Of a DNA stretch of 64,000 nucleotides, positions 46,995-59,107 are shown piece after piece (within the stretch, counting starts at the first letter, position 1; every line of letters begins with the position of its first letter). The stretch lies in contig CM055110.1 in assembly GCA_029204225.1 (NCBI GenBank), positions 39,685,515-39,749,514 of the forward strand, given 5' to 3'. Made by a program: the position numbers and the translations under genes. The stretch is from Diphasiastrum complanatum. Lineage: Eukaryota > Streptophyta > Lycopodiopsida > Lycopodiales > Lycopodiaceae. A model generated the notes under the pieces. That model saw nothing but the letters and a program-made list of their open reading frames with translations, had not been told where the DNA came from and did no database searches.

Positions 46995-47695
46995 TGTGAA
47001 AGTACTGTACTTTAGGACCATAAATGGATCTACAAAAGATCCACAAGAGTGATTGGATGCTTGCTTAGCAATCTATCAAAAAACTAGACACAAAAAAGTT
47101 GATCTAGATTGGCAATTTGACAAACAACAAGCATTAACAATCAAAAGCATTGATAAACATTGAAATCCGAGCCCACACGTGTGTACTACAGGCTGTAGTA
47201 CGGCCTTCAACCTAAGAAACAAGTAGAAATTGATTTGGTCTCATTTGGATCACAAAAACTCAATGTACATAGTGAACTAGCTTGAGATTGCCAATGAGCT
47301 CCAAAAATTTTCTATCTTCTCACTATGGAGAGAGGGAATACATAGCAAATTCGACTTCCTTCTTGAAGTTAGGTGGATTTCCAGCATGTAATAAGGAAGT
47401 TAACTCACTCTCCTTGACCTAAAATGAAACCCTAGTCTATTTCCTAGAGTTATGCTTGGTAGGTAGCTAGTTGGTCAAATTTTCACCTTAAACTTAGGTG
47501 TAGGTCCTATAAAGTAGGGATGACCACCAAATAGACATGACCAACTCTCTTGACTTGACCTAACCTACATTAGGATGGGTTTCCCATGTAGCATCATGGC
47601 CTCACATGTGTAGGACCCACTTGTGTACACAATTTACACTATTCTACATGGTTTTTGATCAAGCTAGATTTGCCAATTTTTGGTAATTCTTCACA
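46995..47695 (-). repeat. 5' LTR of truncated family B copy
   Basis: 701 bp, ends TTCTTCACA intact. CACACGTGTG at 47,174. Confidence 0.93.
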
Positions 47696-47839
47696 TTCCA
47701 GCTTTGTGAGGGAGTGAAAGAACTGTGATTATAAGTCCATTTGTTGGATTAGAAATCAAATTTGAGTGAAACACTACAAAGTGTGAGACCTTTGTGAGTT
47801 TCAAGTCAATCAAATCTATTTCTTGTTTGTAGAAGTCAC
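47696..47839 (+). repeat. Inverted family B leader fragment
   Basis: Reverse complement of about 46,115-46,257, from TTCCAGCTTTGTGAGG to TGTAGAAGTCAC. It abuts the intact LTR terminus at 47,695 on one side and the family A LTR on the other. Confidence 0.82.
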
Positions 47840-48660
47840 GGTTGAATTTCACACGTGTGGATTGTCCACTACATGTACTTGTGATCTCCTAAGGTGTGTA
47901 GATGCACCAAGATCAAGACTAGATTGAGATTCAAGATCTAACTTTGATTCTATGGCAAAAACACACTACTACATGCATTCAATCACTTCCAACTCTCACT
48001 CACACGTGTGGGAAGTGTTCCAAAAGTATTCTAAGTAAAAAACAAGCTGCTCTCCTCAGGTAGAGAGAGAAAAACCATCATGAGCTCTCGGGTAGAGAGA
48101 GAAATCTAGAAATTCAATGACACTCAAAATCCACTCAATCTCAAAATCAATTAGATCCAAAAGGAGGAGTACAATGATACTAATAGATTCATGAGCTACC
48201 ACTATGCTTAACTATGATTGGATCACACTTTGCCACCTCTTAATCCTATTGGACCATTGATCCATGCACCTCTAAATTCTATTGGACTATATTCAAGCAC
48301 ACCTCAATTTTCTATTGGACCTCACAAGGTTCCACCTCTAAATCCTATCGGACCTCTTAAGCTTCATCAAACAAAAGCATGACACTTTTCTACACTCTAA
48401 TTGGCACAAGTTTGGCTCTATTTTGGCTCAATATTGGCATTACAAGTGGAAATGGATAATTTGCCATCTATGCCAAATTTGACCCTATCAACATCCTACA
48501 CCTAAATGCTTGACTATGAAATTCTATGAGACCCCTATATCAAACATTTTGATTTACTTTACGATTCTCCACACATGGGAATATCCTCCACACATGTGAG
48601 ATTCACTTACAAACTTCTATCATAAAAAATACCAAGCTAGATTTTTGCCAATTTCTCACA
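47840..48660 (-). repeat. 3' LTR of family A derivative (element 5)
   Basis: About 821 bp, ending ATTTCTCACA next to the polypurine complement CTCCTCCTC. The other terminus reads GGTTGAATTTCACACGTGTG, where TG is expected, so its first base is mutated or lost. CCAAT boxes (as ATTGG) lie at 48,217, 48,248, 48,281 and 48,314, and a mutated ATCGG at 48,347. CACACGTGTG occurs at about 47,850 and 48,000. Confidence 0.85.
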
Positions 48661-48786
48661 CTCCTCCTCAAAAAATAGCTTGGAAAGGTACTAGACCACT
48701 TGAGAAGTTTGTAAATATTTTTGAGTGGATCCTTTGGTATGCATAAGAAGTGAAGATCAGCCAAGGGATCCATCATAGCAGCACCC

Positions 48787-51358
48787 TCACCATATCCATG
48801 ATAAGATCTCTTTGGTAGAGATCTCTTGCCAATGCCTTTGAAGAGTGCTCCACCAATATGCCACTATTATCATGGGCTTCCTCCATGCTTGATGATGATC
48901 TTTGCCTTGAAAGTTCCACTTGCATGATGGATGCACCATAAATAGAGAAATATGAGGCTTCCAAGCCTCATAAGGATCATGGAGATCAAGATCATAAGAT
49001 GTGAAACAATGATGATTATCAAGATTATGCTTTCTAGCTTGACTAGTCCACATACAATGAACTATATCCATGATGGATCTAATCTTGATATCAAAGACTA
49101 TCTTGATATTTTTTAGGCTAGTTACTCTCTCAAGGATGTAAGTTTCCACTTTGGATGCTTCACTTAATCTCAAGAGGAGTTTACAATTTGCCTCAAAACA
49201 TGTGAAAACATGATTTTCAAAAAAGTGAGTACCAAGCTCAATCTTGTTCTTACTAGAACCAAGAGCATACTTTTGACAATACAATATCTTGCTTTCAAAA
49301 AGTATTGGAAACACATCTAAGTCAATAATGACAAGAAACATGTCCATACCATAAGCATCATACAAAACTAGTATAGCTTTTCTTGAACTTTGAGATCCAA
49401 AAAATTCAATGAAGCAAGATAGCATTTCAAGTAAAGGAAGAGAAGCATATATGAATGTGTTGTAGTAGATACAACATGAAAGATGCCCCTCTTTGCCATG
49501 TAAGGTGAGCCATAAAGACGTGGCCATGCATCTTGAAGATCTTCTTGAAATCATATGAAGAAGAAACTCCTCCTCACACATTGGCCCCATCATAACTTGA
49601 ATACCTTCAAAAAGGATAACTTGTGATGCTTCTTGAGAAGCCTTGATCTCGGCCACTTCCAAGATTGAATCTTCATGCAATATGACATCTCTATTCACCA
49701 TCACATTTGAAATAGAGAGTGTATAGACACTAAAGGCCTCCTTGATGGATGAGTATCCAATCATGATCCATGAGCTTGGATCATCCTTCCTTCTTGTTTC
49801 CAAGGGAATATGTGCAAAGCAAGCACTACCAAGTTCACTAAGGTGATCAACCTTAGGCTTCATCTTGAATAAAACTTCATATGGTGCTATTCCTTCAAGA
49901 GCTCCAATACTCCTCAAAGCTTTGATCTTCAATGAGAATTTCTTCTCAACATATGCTTTGAATAATAAGGAATAATCATACACCATAATACTTGAAGAGA
50001 GAAGATATGTGCATCTTGTGTAATCCTCCTCCTTTGAAATATTGGAAATATAAGAAACATCAAGAGAGTTTGCACTCTCACTTGGATCCAATTTGTAGAT
50101 GCCTTCAAATCTTGATCCATATGCAAGGATCTCACCATCCTTCTTAATCACACAATTGTCAATATTGAAATTGACATCAAAGCCACTATCAAGAAGTTGG
50201 CCAACACTTAAGATGTTCTTTGTAAGCTTTGGGACAAAAAGAACATTGTTGAGAAAGAGATCTTTAGAAGATGCAAGCTTCAAGGGAATAATCCCTACTC
50301 CTTCAATATTGCACTCATGCTTACTTGCAAAGTATATGGTCTTCTTGACTCCATCATAAGGCATAATAGATGAAAAAAAGTGCTTGGAGCCACACATATG
50401 TGAAGATGCTCCACTATCAATATACCATGAGTCATCCTTGTTGAAGGTGGAAGAGGAGAAGCTTGATGCCATAAGAGAGCCTTCTCCATCACTTGCAATA
50501 TAGTCTTCTTTCTCATTTGTGATGTTGGCTTAATTGAGTTGATTCTTCTTCTTGAAGCAATTGGTGGCATAATGGCCTTTCTTGCCACAATAAAAGCACT
50601 TGATCATCTTCTTCTTGAGATTTGAATTAGAAGCATGAGAGGTATCCTCCTCCTCTCCATCTTGGTCTTTAGCTTTGTCATTAGAGAAGTGATGGTGTTG
50701 CTTCTTACTCATCTCTTTGTGCTTGGCAAATAGAACTTTGCCATCATCATGATTGAGTGATAGCTTGTCCATCCTCAAGATTTTGTACTCTTGTCTTGAT
50801 TCTTCAGAAATAAGCACACTATGAAGGGCCTCCAAACTTGGTAGCCTCCTTAATAGCATAGGATTGGACAAGGTTGTCATATTCATCTCTCAAGCCATTG
50901 AGAATGACTTGGACTAGCTCACTTTGATTGATTGAGTCACCAATACATGCAAGCTCCCTATGAATATCCTTGACTCTCAAAACATAATTAGATGCACTCT
51001 CATCACTCTTTTGACTACTTTGGAATATCTGATTTCTAAGAGTGAGGAGCCTAGAGGTGTTCTTAGCCTCATAGATGGACTTGAGACAATCCCAAGCTTC
51101 CTTGGATGTAGAACAATCACCAATCTCCCTCAATATCTCATTAGAGACATTCATCTTAATGTAGTGGAGAGCCATCCTAGCTCTCTTCTTGTATTTTTGT
51201 ACTTTTTGAAGGACTTGAGGCTCCTCCTCAATCCCAAGTACAATGTCCATCACATCTTGGAGTATCAAGATGGACTCCATCCTCAACTTCCATATTGAAT
51301 AATTGGAAGTAGACAATCTCTCACTTGGTTGCAACAAGTATGAACTCATTGAAGTCAT
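48787..51358 (-). pseudogene. Family A gag-protease with shrunken pol remnant (element 5)
   Basis: Gag starts MTSMSSYLLQPSERLSTSNY at 51,358. A frameshift lies near 50,850. A TAA at 50,530 follows the zinc knuckle CFYCGKKGHYATNC. From 50,472 a 561-codon frame is open to 48,787, with protease WYIDSGASSHM and then short collinear pieces of pol: KAYVEKKFSLKIKALRS joined directly to GIAPYEVLF by loss of the integrase core, and later an NHVFTCF-type RT piece without YVDD. The zinc-binding integrase module, RT active site and RNase H are absent. Same family as the element at 1-3596, which still has full pol. It is a non-autonomous derivative like element 2 but of independent origin. Confidence 0.83.
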
Positions 51359-52790
51359 GTAAAGTGGAGATAAATAAAAGTGATGAACAAAAAATGTTGC
51401 TTCTCTCTCACTATAGGATCCAATAATGGTGTGCTACCATCTCCTATGCAAGATCTTGCAACAAACTGTGAGATGATTCTCACTAGCTATCTCAATCTCT
51501 CCAAAACTAGATCTACTTCACATCAAATGATGGAGTATGGGCAAAGTTAGGATCAAACACTCTTAGCACGTGTGAAATACACTAAGAAACCAAATTTGAC
51601 TCAAATATAATGATATTGCATGAAACAAAATGGCTAAGATCTCAAAACAGTGCCTAGATCACATATAGATGAGATTGGTAAGCATTCAACTGTGATTTTG
51701 GATCAAACAAGCAATCTTTTGACCAAACCAAATGTGTCCACCCAGGTCTAGGTGCCCTACCTAACCCTCTTCAGAAGCTTATAACTTTTGATTGGCTCAA
51801 CCAAATGGAATGAAACTGATTGCATCAGAAACTAGACAAAAATAGCTTCAAAACAAGCTATCAAGCAAGATTTTTGGATCAAACATGAAAGAGAACTCCC
51901 AAACTGAAATTGGATGTTCCTCACACGTGTCTGAGCACCTGATTCCGTGCTAGATCCAAGCTCCAAGCAAGACCTATCTAGCACCCCCTTGCTAACCATA
52001 AACAAATCACAAGCATACCACAACACTCCATAGCATACTCAAGATCCAAACCTTACTTATGTCCCATACCATAAGCAAGATCCAGACCTCAATCATACTA
52101 CCACAAGAAAGCACTCTACACACTAATAGCAACACTAGAGCATAAGCAAAGCAAACAAGAGAGATCTCCCCCTCCCAATGGGTGCCCTACTACCCTCATA
52201 TAGATGGCCCATGGACCCCTCCAATGCACTATGGAGTTCCATGCTCATCCAATGAGAGAGATAGAAGCCTAGGGGAGTTAAAGAATCTCCAAGAGCCTCC
52301 ATAGGCTTATGGAATGTCAAGAGACTCCTTCCATAACCTATGACTCTTTGAATGCCTTTCTTGTGGGAGTTGGGAACTCAATGGACACTTTAGAAGGGCG
52401 CCCTCCTACTAGGTCGCATTGCCCAAGTTGTGCAAGTATACTTTGGTCCTAGACCAATAAAGTGATATGGATCAAGGTTGAGGCCCAAGGTTTAGAAAAA
52501 TAGTCATCCAATGACTTTCTAACACCTCTCTAGGTTCCATACCTCCATCCAAGGCATAGACACCTACCTGCCCTTAACCAAGGACACTAGTACCTTAATC
52601 TAAGACACCTACCCTTAATACTAAGGGTACCCCTTATCCAAGGGTCACGTGACTCCATACCTCCAACTAAGGTATAGTCGCTTGTCTGCCCTTATCCAAG
52701 GGCACATACCCTTAATCCTAAGGATACCTTGCCATTTAGCCCCCAACACTAAATGGACTGAAGTACTGCTAGTTACATAGGTATGTAACA
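51359..52790. other. Leader-like and anonymous sequence, no gene
   Basis: Probably starts with the leader of element 5, but no PBS or 5' LTR is visible, so the 5' end is lost or displaced. TCACACGTGTCTG occurs near 51,913. 52,540-52,740 is built from degenerate repeats around CCCTTAATC, CCAAGGG and CTAAGG, with no coding content. Confidence 0.5.
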
Positions 52791-53699
52791 AGGAAGATCT
52801 TGAGGATCAACCTCAAAGCATGAGAGTTCCAAGGGAGTCCTCAATGACCATGGTCGAGTCATCAAATTGCATGCAAATTGTCCATTCAAGTGTGCATCTT
52901 GCAAGGGTGGTGAGCATTGGAGAGTCTACTATCTTTGAATGCTTTTTGGAAAGTATTAGTAGACATGAGGTGACTTGTTTCTTACCTTTAAGATCTATGG
53001 TGTTTAGTACTCTTTATGACAAGACAATGAAATTCGATGCTACATCTGTTGTTGATAAAGCATTTCATTGGATAACTATTTTTGTAATAGTTTGAATAGA
53101 GTCATAGAAGATGAAACATCATTTGTATTGGAAATATTTGGATCCACATGTTTTGTGCATGATCATTCCAATGTAAGGATTGTGTTTTGTGTTTTGCTCT
53201 TCAAGTAGAGATTGTAGAATCTACTTGTTTTCGACCAAAGAATTTGTCAATGGTGGAAATGTGATCTTTCAAGAGTGGAAGATTTGTAAACTTGAAGAAG
53301 CACCTTTGGATCAACACCTTATTCAATTCATTGATGTTTTGGAGTCAAGTCAAGTGGAGGATCAAGCTCAAGACCCGAGGACTCCAAGAAGAATCTTGAA
53401 TATGAAGATGGAGCCATCTAGGCTCAATCATATGGATCAAGCAAGACAAGTTATCTTTGGCAACATTATTTATGCACTTAATATTTTAATTGATGTATCT
53501 TCAAGTGCACAAAATGCCTTGGAATCCATGGCTTGGCATGATGTTTAGTTTTGAAGTGTGCTACATGTATATAGATACATTTATGGAACATCTTGTAAGG
53601 GATCCTCTAAGAGGTGGTGAAAGATCCTTCATGGACATCATTCTCTATTGGAGTCTCAAAAGTTCCTTGTTTGTAGCTGGATTTTTTAGACACTTCTAA
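52791..53699 (+). pseudogene. Family B shrunken-pol fragment (copy of element 2 interior)
   Basis: Plus-strand copy of the 3' part of the element 2 frame, from about GAAGATCTTGAGGATCA. It includes SMRVPRESSMTM, the VFCSSSRDCRIYLFST stretch, and TPRRILNMKMEPSRL, plus the region beyond its stop with ERSFMDIILYW. Small deletions near 53,095-53,180 shift frames. Its presence at a second locus shows that the pol-deleted form was itself propagated or duplicated. Confidence 0.85.
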
Positions 53700-54350
53700 A
53701 ACTAGACACAAAAAAGTTGATCTAGATTGGCAATTTGACAAACAACAAGCATTAACAATCAAAAGCATTGATCAACATTGAAATCCGAGCCCACACATGT
53801 GTACTACAGGCTTTAGTATGGCTTCAACCTGAGAAACAACTAGAAATTGATTTGGTTTCATTTGGATCACAAAAACTCAATGTACATAGTGAACTAACTT
53901 GAGATTGCCAATGAGCTCCAAAACTTTTCTATCTTCTCACTATGGGAGCTTGGAATACATAGCAAATTCGACGTCCTTCTTGAAGTTAGGTGGATTTCTA
54001 GCATGTAATAAGGATGTTAACTCACTCTTCTTGCCCTAAAATGAAACCCTAGTCTATTTCCTATAGTCATGCTTGGTAGATAGCTAGTTGGTCAATTTTT
54101 CACCTTAAATCTAGGATTTAGGTCCTATAAACTAGGAATCACTACCAAAATGACATGACCAACCCTATGGACTTGACCTAACCTACATTAGGAGTGGGTT
54201 GCCACATGGCATCTTGTCCTTACATGTGTGGAGCCCAATTATACAAAATATTTACAATGTTCTACATGGTTTTTGATCAAGCTAGATTTGCCAATTTTTG
54301 GCAATTCTTCACACTCCTCCTCAAATTTAGCTTGATCTATTTACAACTCT
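53700..54350 (-). repeat. Truncated family B LTR in inverted orientation
   Basis: Lacks the first about 80 bp of the LTR and runs to TTCTTCACA at about 54,316, then CTCCTCCTCAAATTTAGC, the complement of the polypurine region. Joined at an AAAA microhomology to the plus-oriented interior at 53,699. Confidence 0.8.
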
Positions 54351-54649
54351 CTTTACATGGCACTGCCATGCCTAATTTTTTTTTTTGAAATTAATGACCT
54401 CTGGGGATTGATTGGCCGGTAGGGAGTTGGCCGGAAATGAGAGCGTGGCAAAGCCACGCGTGGTTTAGCCATGCCGACTTATTTTTGAAAAATGGCTGGA
54501 CGACGACCCCAAATTTCCGGTTCTATGGTGTCAGCGGAAGTTTTTTTGTGGCAGAGCCACGTGCTACCACAACCACAATATTTCATTGAAATTGACTAAG
54601 GCATCACGTGGCGTGGCAAAAGGTAGTTATTTGTTGTTGTGTGAGTCTC
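54351..54649. other. GC-richer interval with GTGGC/GCCAC palindromes
   Basis: GTGGCAAAGCCAC near 54,446, GTGGCAGAGCCACGTG near 54,549 and CACGTGGCGTGGCAAAAG near 54,606 form short perfect or near-perfect hairpins. No gene is seen. Confidence 0.5.
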
Positions 54650-55330
54650 ATGAAAAATTGACCCAAGTCTTGATCTATGTTGTTGTCAAAACTATAGAAC
54701 ACACCTACAAATACATCGACGTTGCTTTTCATCAATTACAAAAAAACAACTCATGGGTGACAGAAAGGTTGTTGTGGACACAAACTTTCGGGATCATTTT
54801 GAAATTGCACATACAAGTGAGGCGTACACACATTTTTTGCAACAAGTACCTTCACCCTTTGTGGGTTTTGGCATAAGTTGAGGTTTTATACAATGCATGT
54901 GTCAGGCTTCCGCAGTATCCTTTCACAAGGCATGGGTGTTCCTCCTTGGAGAGAAGTAGAACACATGAGCAGCCTTTGGTTTTCTAACTATAAGAGATTC
55001 ACCTCAACCCATCACCATTTTGCTGGATATGATATGTGCTTCCACTATCACATTAATCATGATGAACTGTACCCTGCTTGTGGCTTAATTTGCAGTTACT
55101 CATGGACTTCAGAGCTATCAGGGCGAAGAGCTATACTTGAGAGCCTCAACAGAAGAGTAAAGAGTGCCACATTGGAGAGCATTATATGTGAGATTATGGG
55201 TTGTGGTTGTGGTTTTGAATCCAAGAAAAGCACCAACATCAAGCAAGAGAGCCATGGGAGGTCTTTCATTAGCCTTTGCCATGCATCGCCCTGAAGAAGG
55301 AGGCAACATCGATGTCGATCCACAATGACT
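54650..55330 (+). pseudogene. DUF506 exon 2 copy, heavily decayed
   Basis: Reads HTYKYIDVAFHQLQ, shifts frame after SWVTER by a short deletion, and resumes with GMGVPPWREVEHMSSLWFSN and then NRRVKSATLESIICEIMGCG. The NEWQPP segment is deleted. It lacks the 1-bp insertion seen at 15.9 and 42.1 kb, so it groups with the 9.8 kb copy. Confidence 0.72.
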
Positions 55331-55339
55331 ACCAGCGAT

Positions 55340-55710
55340 TGCTTATCCCATGTAAGATTTGTTCCATTATTAAAAACTTGAGGTTTATAATTTCAAATTA
55401 TATAGACTTGGTTTTATAAGGAAGCCCCTAATTGGATATGGTCCAAGCTTTTTCTTGGGATAGAAGTGCACCATCACAGTAACTTCTTTTATTTATCACC
55501 CTTGACCACAAGAATACACTCTTTGTAACTTATCAACTAGTTTGAGATTTATCATGTTGAGTTTAATTGGCAATTTTGGCTAGTATGCATTCTAAACTTA
55601 GAGATAAACTTTACAATGTTTATAAGGCCTAAGAATAGTTGATTTACACTCCAACAAGATGCGCAATTTCCAGCGCTTTTTTTGAGAAAAATTTGAGAAG
55701 GAGTGGGGCT
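55340..55710 (+). repeat. Fragment of unit U flanking the decayed DUF506 copy
   Basis: 55,340-55,430 matches about 11,105-11,200 and 55,440-55,710 matches about 11,580-11,840, with an internal deletion. Confidence 0.75.
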
Positions 55711-56865
55711 TGAAAATGACAAGCCCCCCTCCCCCTCCTCCTTTAACTTATGTACATAAGGAGGGGGGCCATGCACCCACGTGCCCCCCTCCCCATCTTC
55801 TCCTCCACTTTGGGCCGCTGGTCCATTTTGGGGCACACTAGCCTGGAGGCCGCCACTCGCACCCCTAAAACCCCTACTTCCCTCCCTTAGGTAGATAGAG
55901 GAGGGAGGTGTGGCGCGTAGGCATGTTGTGCACTGAACCGGGCCACCGATCTGGAGTGTGCATCTTCAAGCCCCCCTCCCTCTCAAATTTTTTGAATTTG
56001 TCTTTAAAAATGAGGCCCAAAGAAATAATGGGCCCCCTTTTTTCTCACTCTAAGTTGAAAAATAAATTATTTGAAGTGTTTGAAAATATAGTAATTGTAC
56101 CATTGCAATACTTTCATTAATGAGAGTTGAGGAAGTAGAGTTAGAGGAGGGTTAGTGGGTGAGTTAGAATTTAAAGATCCATTCTACACCATTGGATGTG
56201 CCATGTCATATGGACCATTCCATCTCAATTGTCACTCTCTTATTGCTACACATGTCATCATTAACACTAATTATAATTAGTGAAGAGGCCCTTTTTGAGA
56301 CCCAAAATGGCCCTAATGCAACCATGTCTTTACCTGGTTCTGTCACAAAATCTGTGCCTTAGCTGCTCGGATGGTGATCGGCCATAGAAACAACAAACAA
56401 ACTTGCAAAATAGAACAATTGCAGTTCTTATTTGAAAAATACAAAAAATATTCTTACAAGCAAATCTAAACTATGCAAAAGAAATTTAAAAGAAGCAAAT
56501 CTATTAAAACAAAAGTTAAATCTACACAAAGTACAACAAACATGCATAGATCTACAAAAAACTCTAGAATACAAAAAATATGGATCTACAAAACTAATTG
56601 AGATCTGATGCAATGCTTAGATATGCACAGATGAATGGGCCATCAGAATAGCCTTTAGAATAGGCGCCGCTATACCAAATCTAGTAGATCACCCCATTCT
56701 AACAACCATTCCGACCCTTGTATATCTTTTCATAGTCGTCCGTAAATTCCACGCCACCTATGCTTTAATCAAAACCTACAAAAAAAAACTGGAGTCTAAA
56801 AAACTTGCAGCAGAACCAAAGCTTTAATCACAATGCTCCAAAAAAGAGTATGATATGGAGATCAA

Positions 56866-56868
<3 letters not shown>
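55711..56868. other. Anonymous interval with C-rich patches and a dispersed repeat
   Basis: C/G-rich stretches at 55,725-55,800 and 55,965-55,985. 55,985-56,330 resembles 58,745-59,110 (GGCTCAAAGAAAT...GGGCCC and the GAAGAGGC...GGCCCTAAT block). No gene is recognised. Confidence 0.5.
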
Positions 56869-56961
<93 letters not shown>

Positions 56962-56979
56962 GGGGGGGGGGGGGGGGGG
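56869..56979. repeat. (GA)45 microsatellite followed by a 19-bp G run
   Basis: GA repeat to 56,959, one C, then 19 uninterrupted G to 56,979. Not part of unit U. Confidence 0.97.
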
Positions 56980-57139
56980 AGAGATTACATAACATCCAAC
57001 ACTCACAAAAGCTCCAACTTCCATCTTCGAAATTTCCTTTTGTCACCTACACAAACATGCCAACACAATGGGATTAGTTAGAATCCAATGACAAACAAAA
57101 AAAGAGTTTTGGTGTTCTTGAGAGCACCATTTCTTACCG

Positions 57140-57310
57140 TTTGAATTTACTACAAGGAGAACAAAAGAAGCACAAGCAAGAGGAGCAAGGAGAGGATCAA
57201 GAGCAAGAGGAGGAAGCAAGAAGTGCAAAAGCAAGAGCAAGAGCAACAATCAAGAGTGAGGGGAGGATAAAGAGGGAGAGGAGGGATGAAACAAACAAAG
57301 GAGTAGACAA
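57140..57310. repeat. Purine-rich (AG/CAAG) tract
   Basis: About 170 bp of GAGCAAG/AGGAGAGG-type sequence on the plus strand with very few pyrimidines. The charged translation is a composition artefact. Confidence 0.7.
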
Positions 57311-58744
57311 AGGCAATTATGTACCTCAATACCATCGGCAACTCCATTTCCATTTACGAAAAGGCCGTGCAGGAAGTGAGAGAGATTTCAAAATTTGTGA
57401 GAATATGTCTGGGCGTCGGTATAACTCCCAATTTAGCTTTAGTATTCTGAGGTCTGTCCAAGGTCTATTTGGAGGCTCTCACTAAATCCAGAAATCTCAC
57501 ATATCCCTCAGTTTCCCTTTGATAGCCCACATCTTTCAATGGATGTCGGCTTTTGAAAAATTATGCCTTCTAAAACCTTCAACTCAAAAATTTGCATTCT
57601 AACATGATACAACTATAAAAAACTACCGGTTATTATAGTCCCTAGCCTTGTTAGAGAACATGTACAGTGCATTAAATGAAACTATTTTTTATCTACTAAA
57701 TCTTATTCCTCATAATAAAAGAATTTAACAGTTTTCAAACATTGATGTTGGCATCCAACTACTTTTCTTGGGCATCAACCTAGCTCGCTCCAAAAATAAT
57801 TTCCATGGTACAATGTTATATAAGGTTAGAAATTAGGCACATATCAATAGGTTTACAAATATAATTTATTTAATAAATTGCTCAAAATGTTGAGCACCTG
57901 CAAGGTAGACCTTCCCAACAATTCTTGAGGACATGCATCGTATTTATTCATAAACCAACAATTTAGAATCTACATATATTTGAGTAAACATACAATTTTT
58001 CACAAAATAAAAATTTTGTCGGTTTTGCAGAAGTCAACAACCTGCATTATATTTTTTACGTCTTTTTTTAAAAAAATATCTCGATTCCATTCCTAGACAA
58101 TGTCGGTGTTCCCAAGCTTTCCCGAGTAGTGTTTGGAGCCATTTGTGAAATTTGTGCCTTTCAAAAATAGTCCGTTAGTCTCAAATTTTTGAGGGTTATT
58201 TTGAGTCCCTCACTAAATGTTGAAATCAAATCTGAGTTATGGATGGATGAATACAAGATGGGCATTAAAATTTTGGCTACGAGTTGGGAATCAAGAGGAG
58301 GAAGTGAACTCTTAAACTGCAAAACACTAATCCTAAACAATAGACCCTGAACCCTAAACTCTAAATGCCAAACCCTAAATCCTAAGTTACTCATGTATGC
58401 AATTGCACTTTATTATTTGACTAGTTGACATCAAATAAGAAGTCGATGCTTGTGAGTATACAAATTGTGGTCATCATATTTTTGTGATACATAGGTTTCT
58501 TTATTCACTTGTGGATACGCAACTATTGTTGATAGAAAATGGAACTCAATGTGTTGATAGACAACAAATTTCAAAAGTGAGATCCATTTACCTTTTTCTC
58601 ATCAATCATGGTATTACCCTCAGTGAATAGAGTATTTTGGTCGAATGTCTGTTGATTCTCTTTATAACCCTTCTTATATCGAGGCTTATACCGAGGACAA
58701 ATGCTGGACTCGAGGCTCGAGCTTTCCGCTTTCCCTGCATCTCA
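57311..58744. other. AT-rich interval with telomere-like repeats
   Basis: No gene is recognised. See the telomere-type repeats at 58,329-58,386. Confidence 0.5.
58329..58386 (+). repeat. Degenerate interstitial telomere-type repeats
   Basis: Clustered CCCTAAA-like units: ATCCTAAA, ACCCTGAACCCTAAACTC and AAACCCTAAATCCTAA. CCCTAAA is the standard plant telomere unit. Confidence 0.6.
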
Positions 58745-59107
58745 TTTTAAATTCAATCTTTGTTTTCCAAAATAGAGGCTCAAAGAAATATTGGGCCCTC
58801 TTTTTTTCTCACTCTGAGTTAACTAAAATAAGTTTTGAAGGTCTTGAAGAGTGAAAGTCTTCATTGGATTGAAATTTTTTTGGCTACATTAAGATCATGT
58901 GTCCTTGATTTATTACACTAGGCTTAAGTGAAGCCTATTGAGGTGTGAGTAACCCATGGTAAACCCAAGGTGAACTGCCACATAGGACAATTAATGAACT
59001 AATTAATCCTAATTAGCAAACACATTTAGGTAAGGAAGAGGCTCTTTTTTAGTTTAAAAATGGCCCTAATGGAAGAGGCTCTTTTTGAGTTTAAAAAGGG
59101 CCCTAAT
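58745..59107 (+). repeat. Dispersed repeat with 37-bp tandem duplication
   Basis: Related to 55,985-56,330. At its end a 37-bp unit (GGAAGAGGCTCTTTTT...GGCCCTAAT) is duplicated at 59,034-59,070 and 59,071-59,107. Confidence 0.7.

Noticed and set aside
57141-57485. Lys/Glu/Gln-rich frame
   Set aside because: Translation of a purine-rich tract; no similarity expected.
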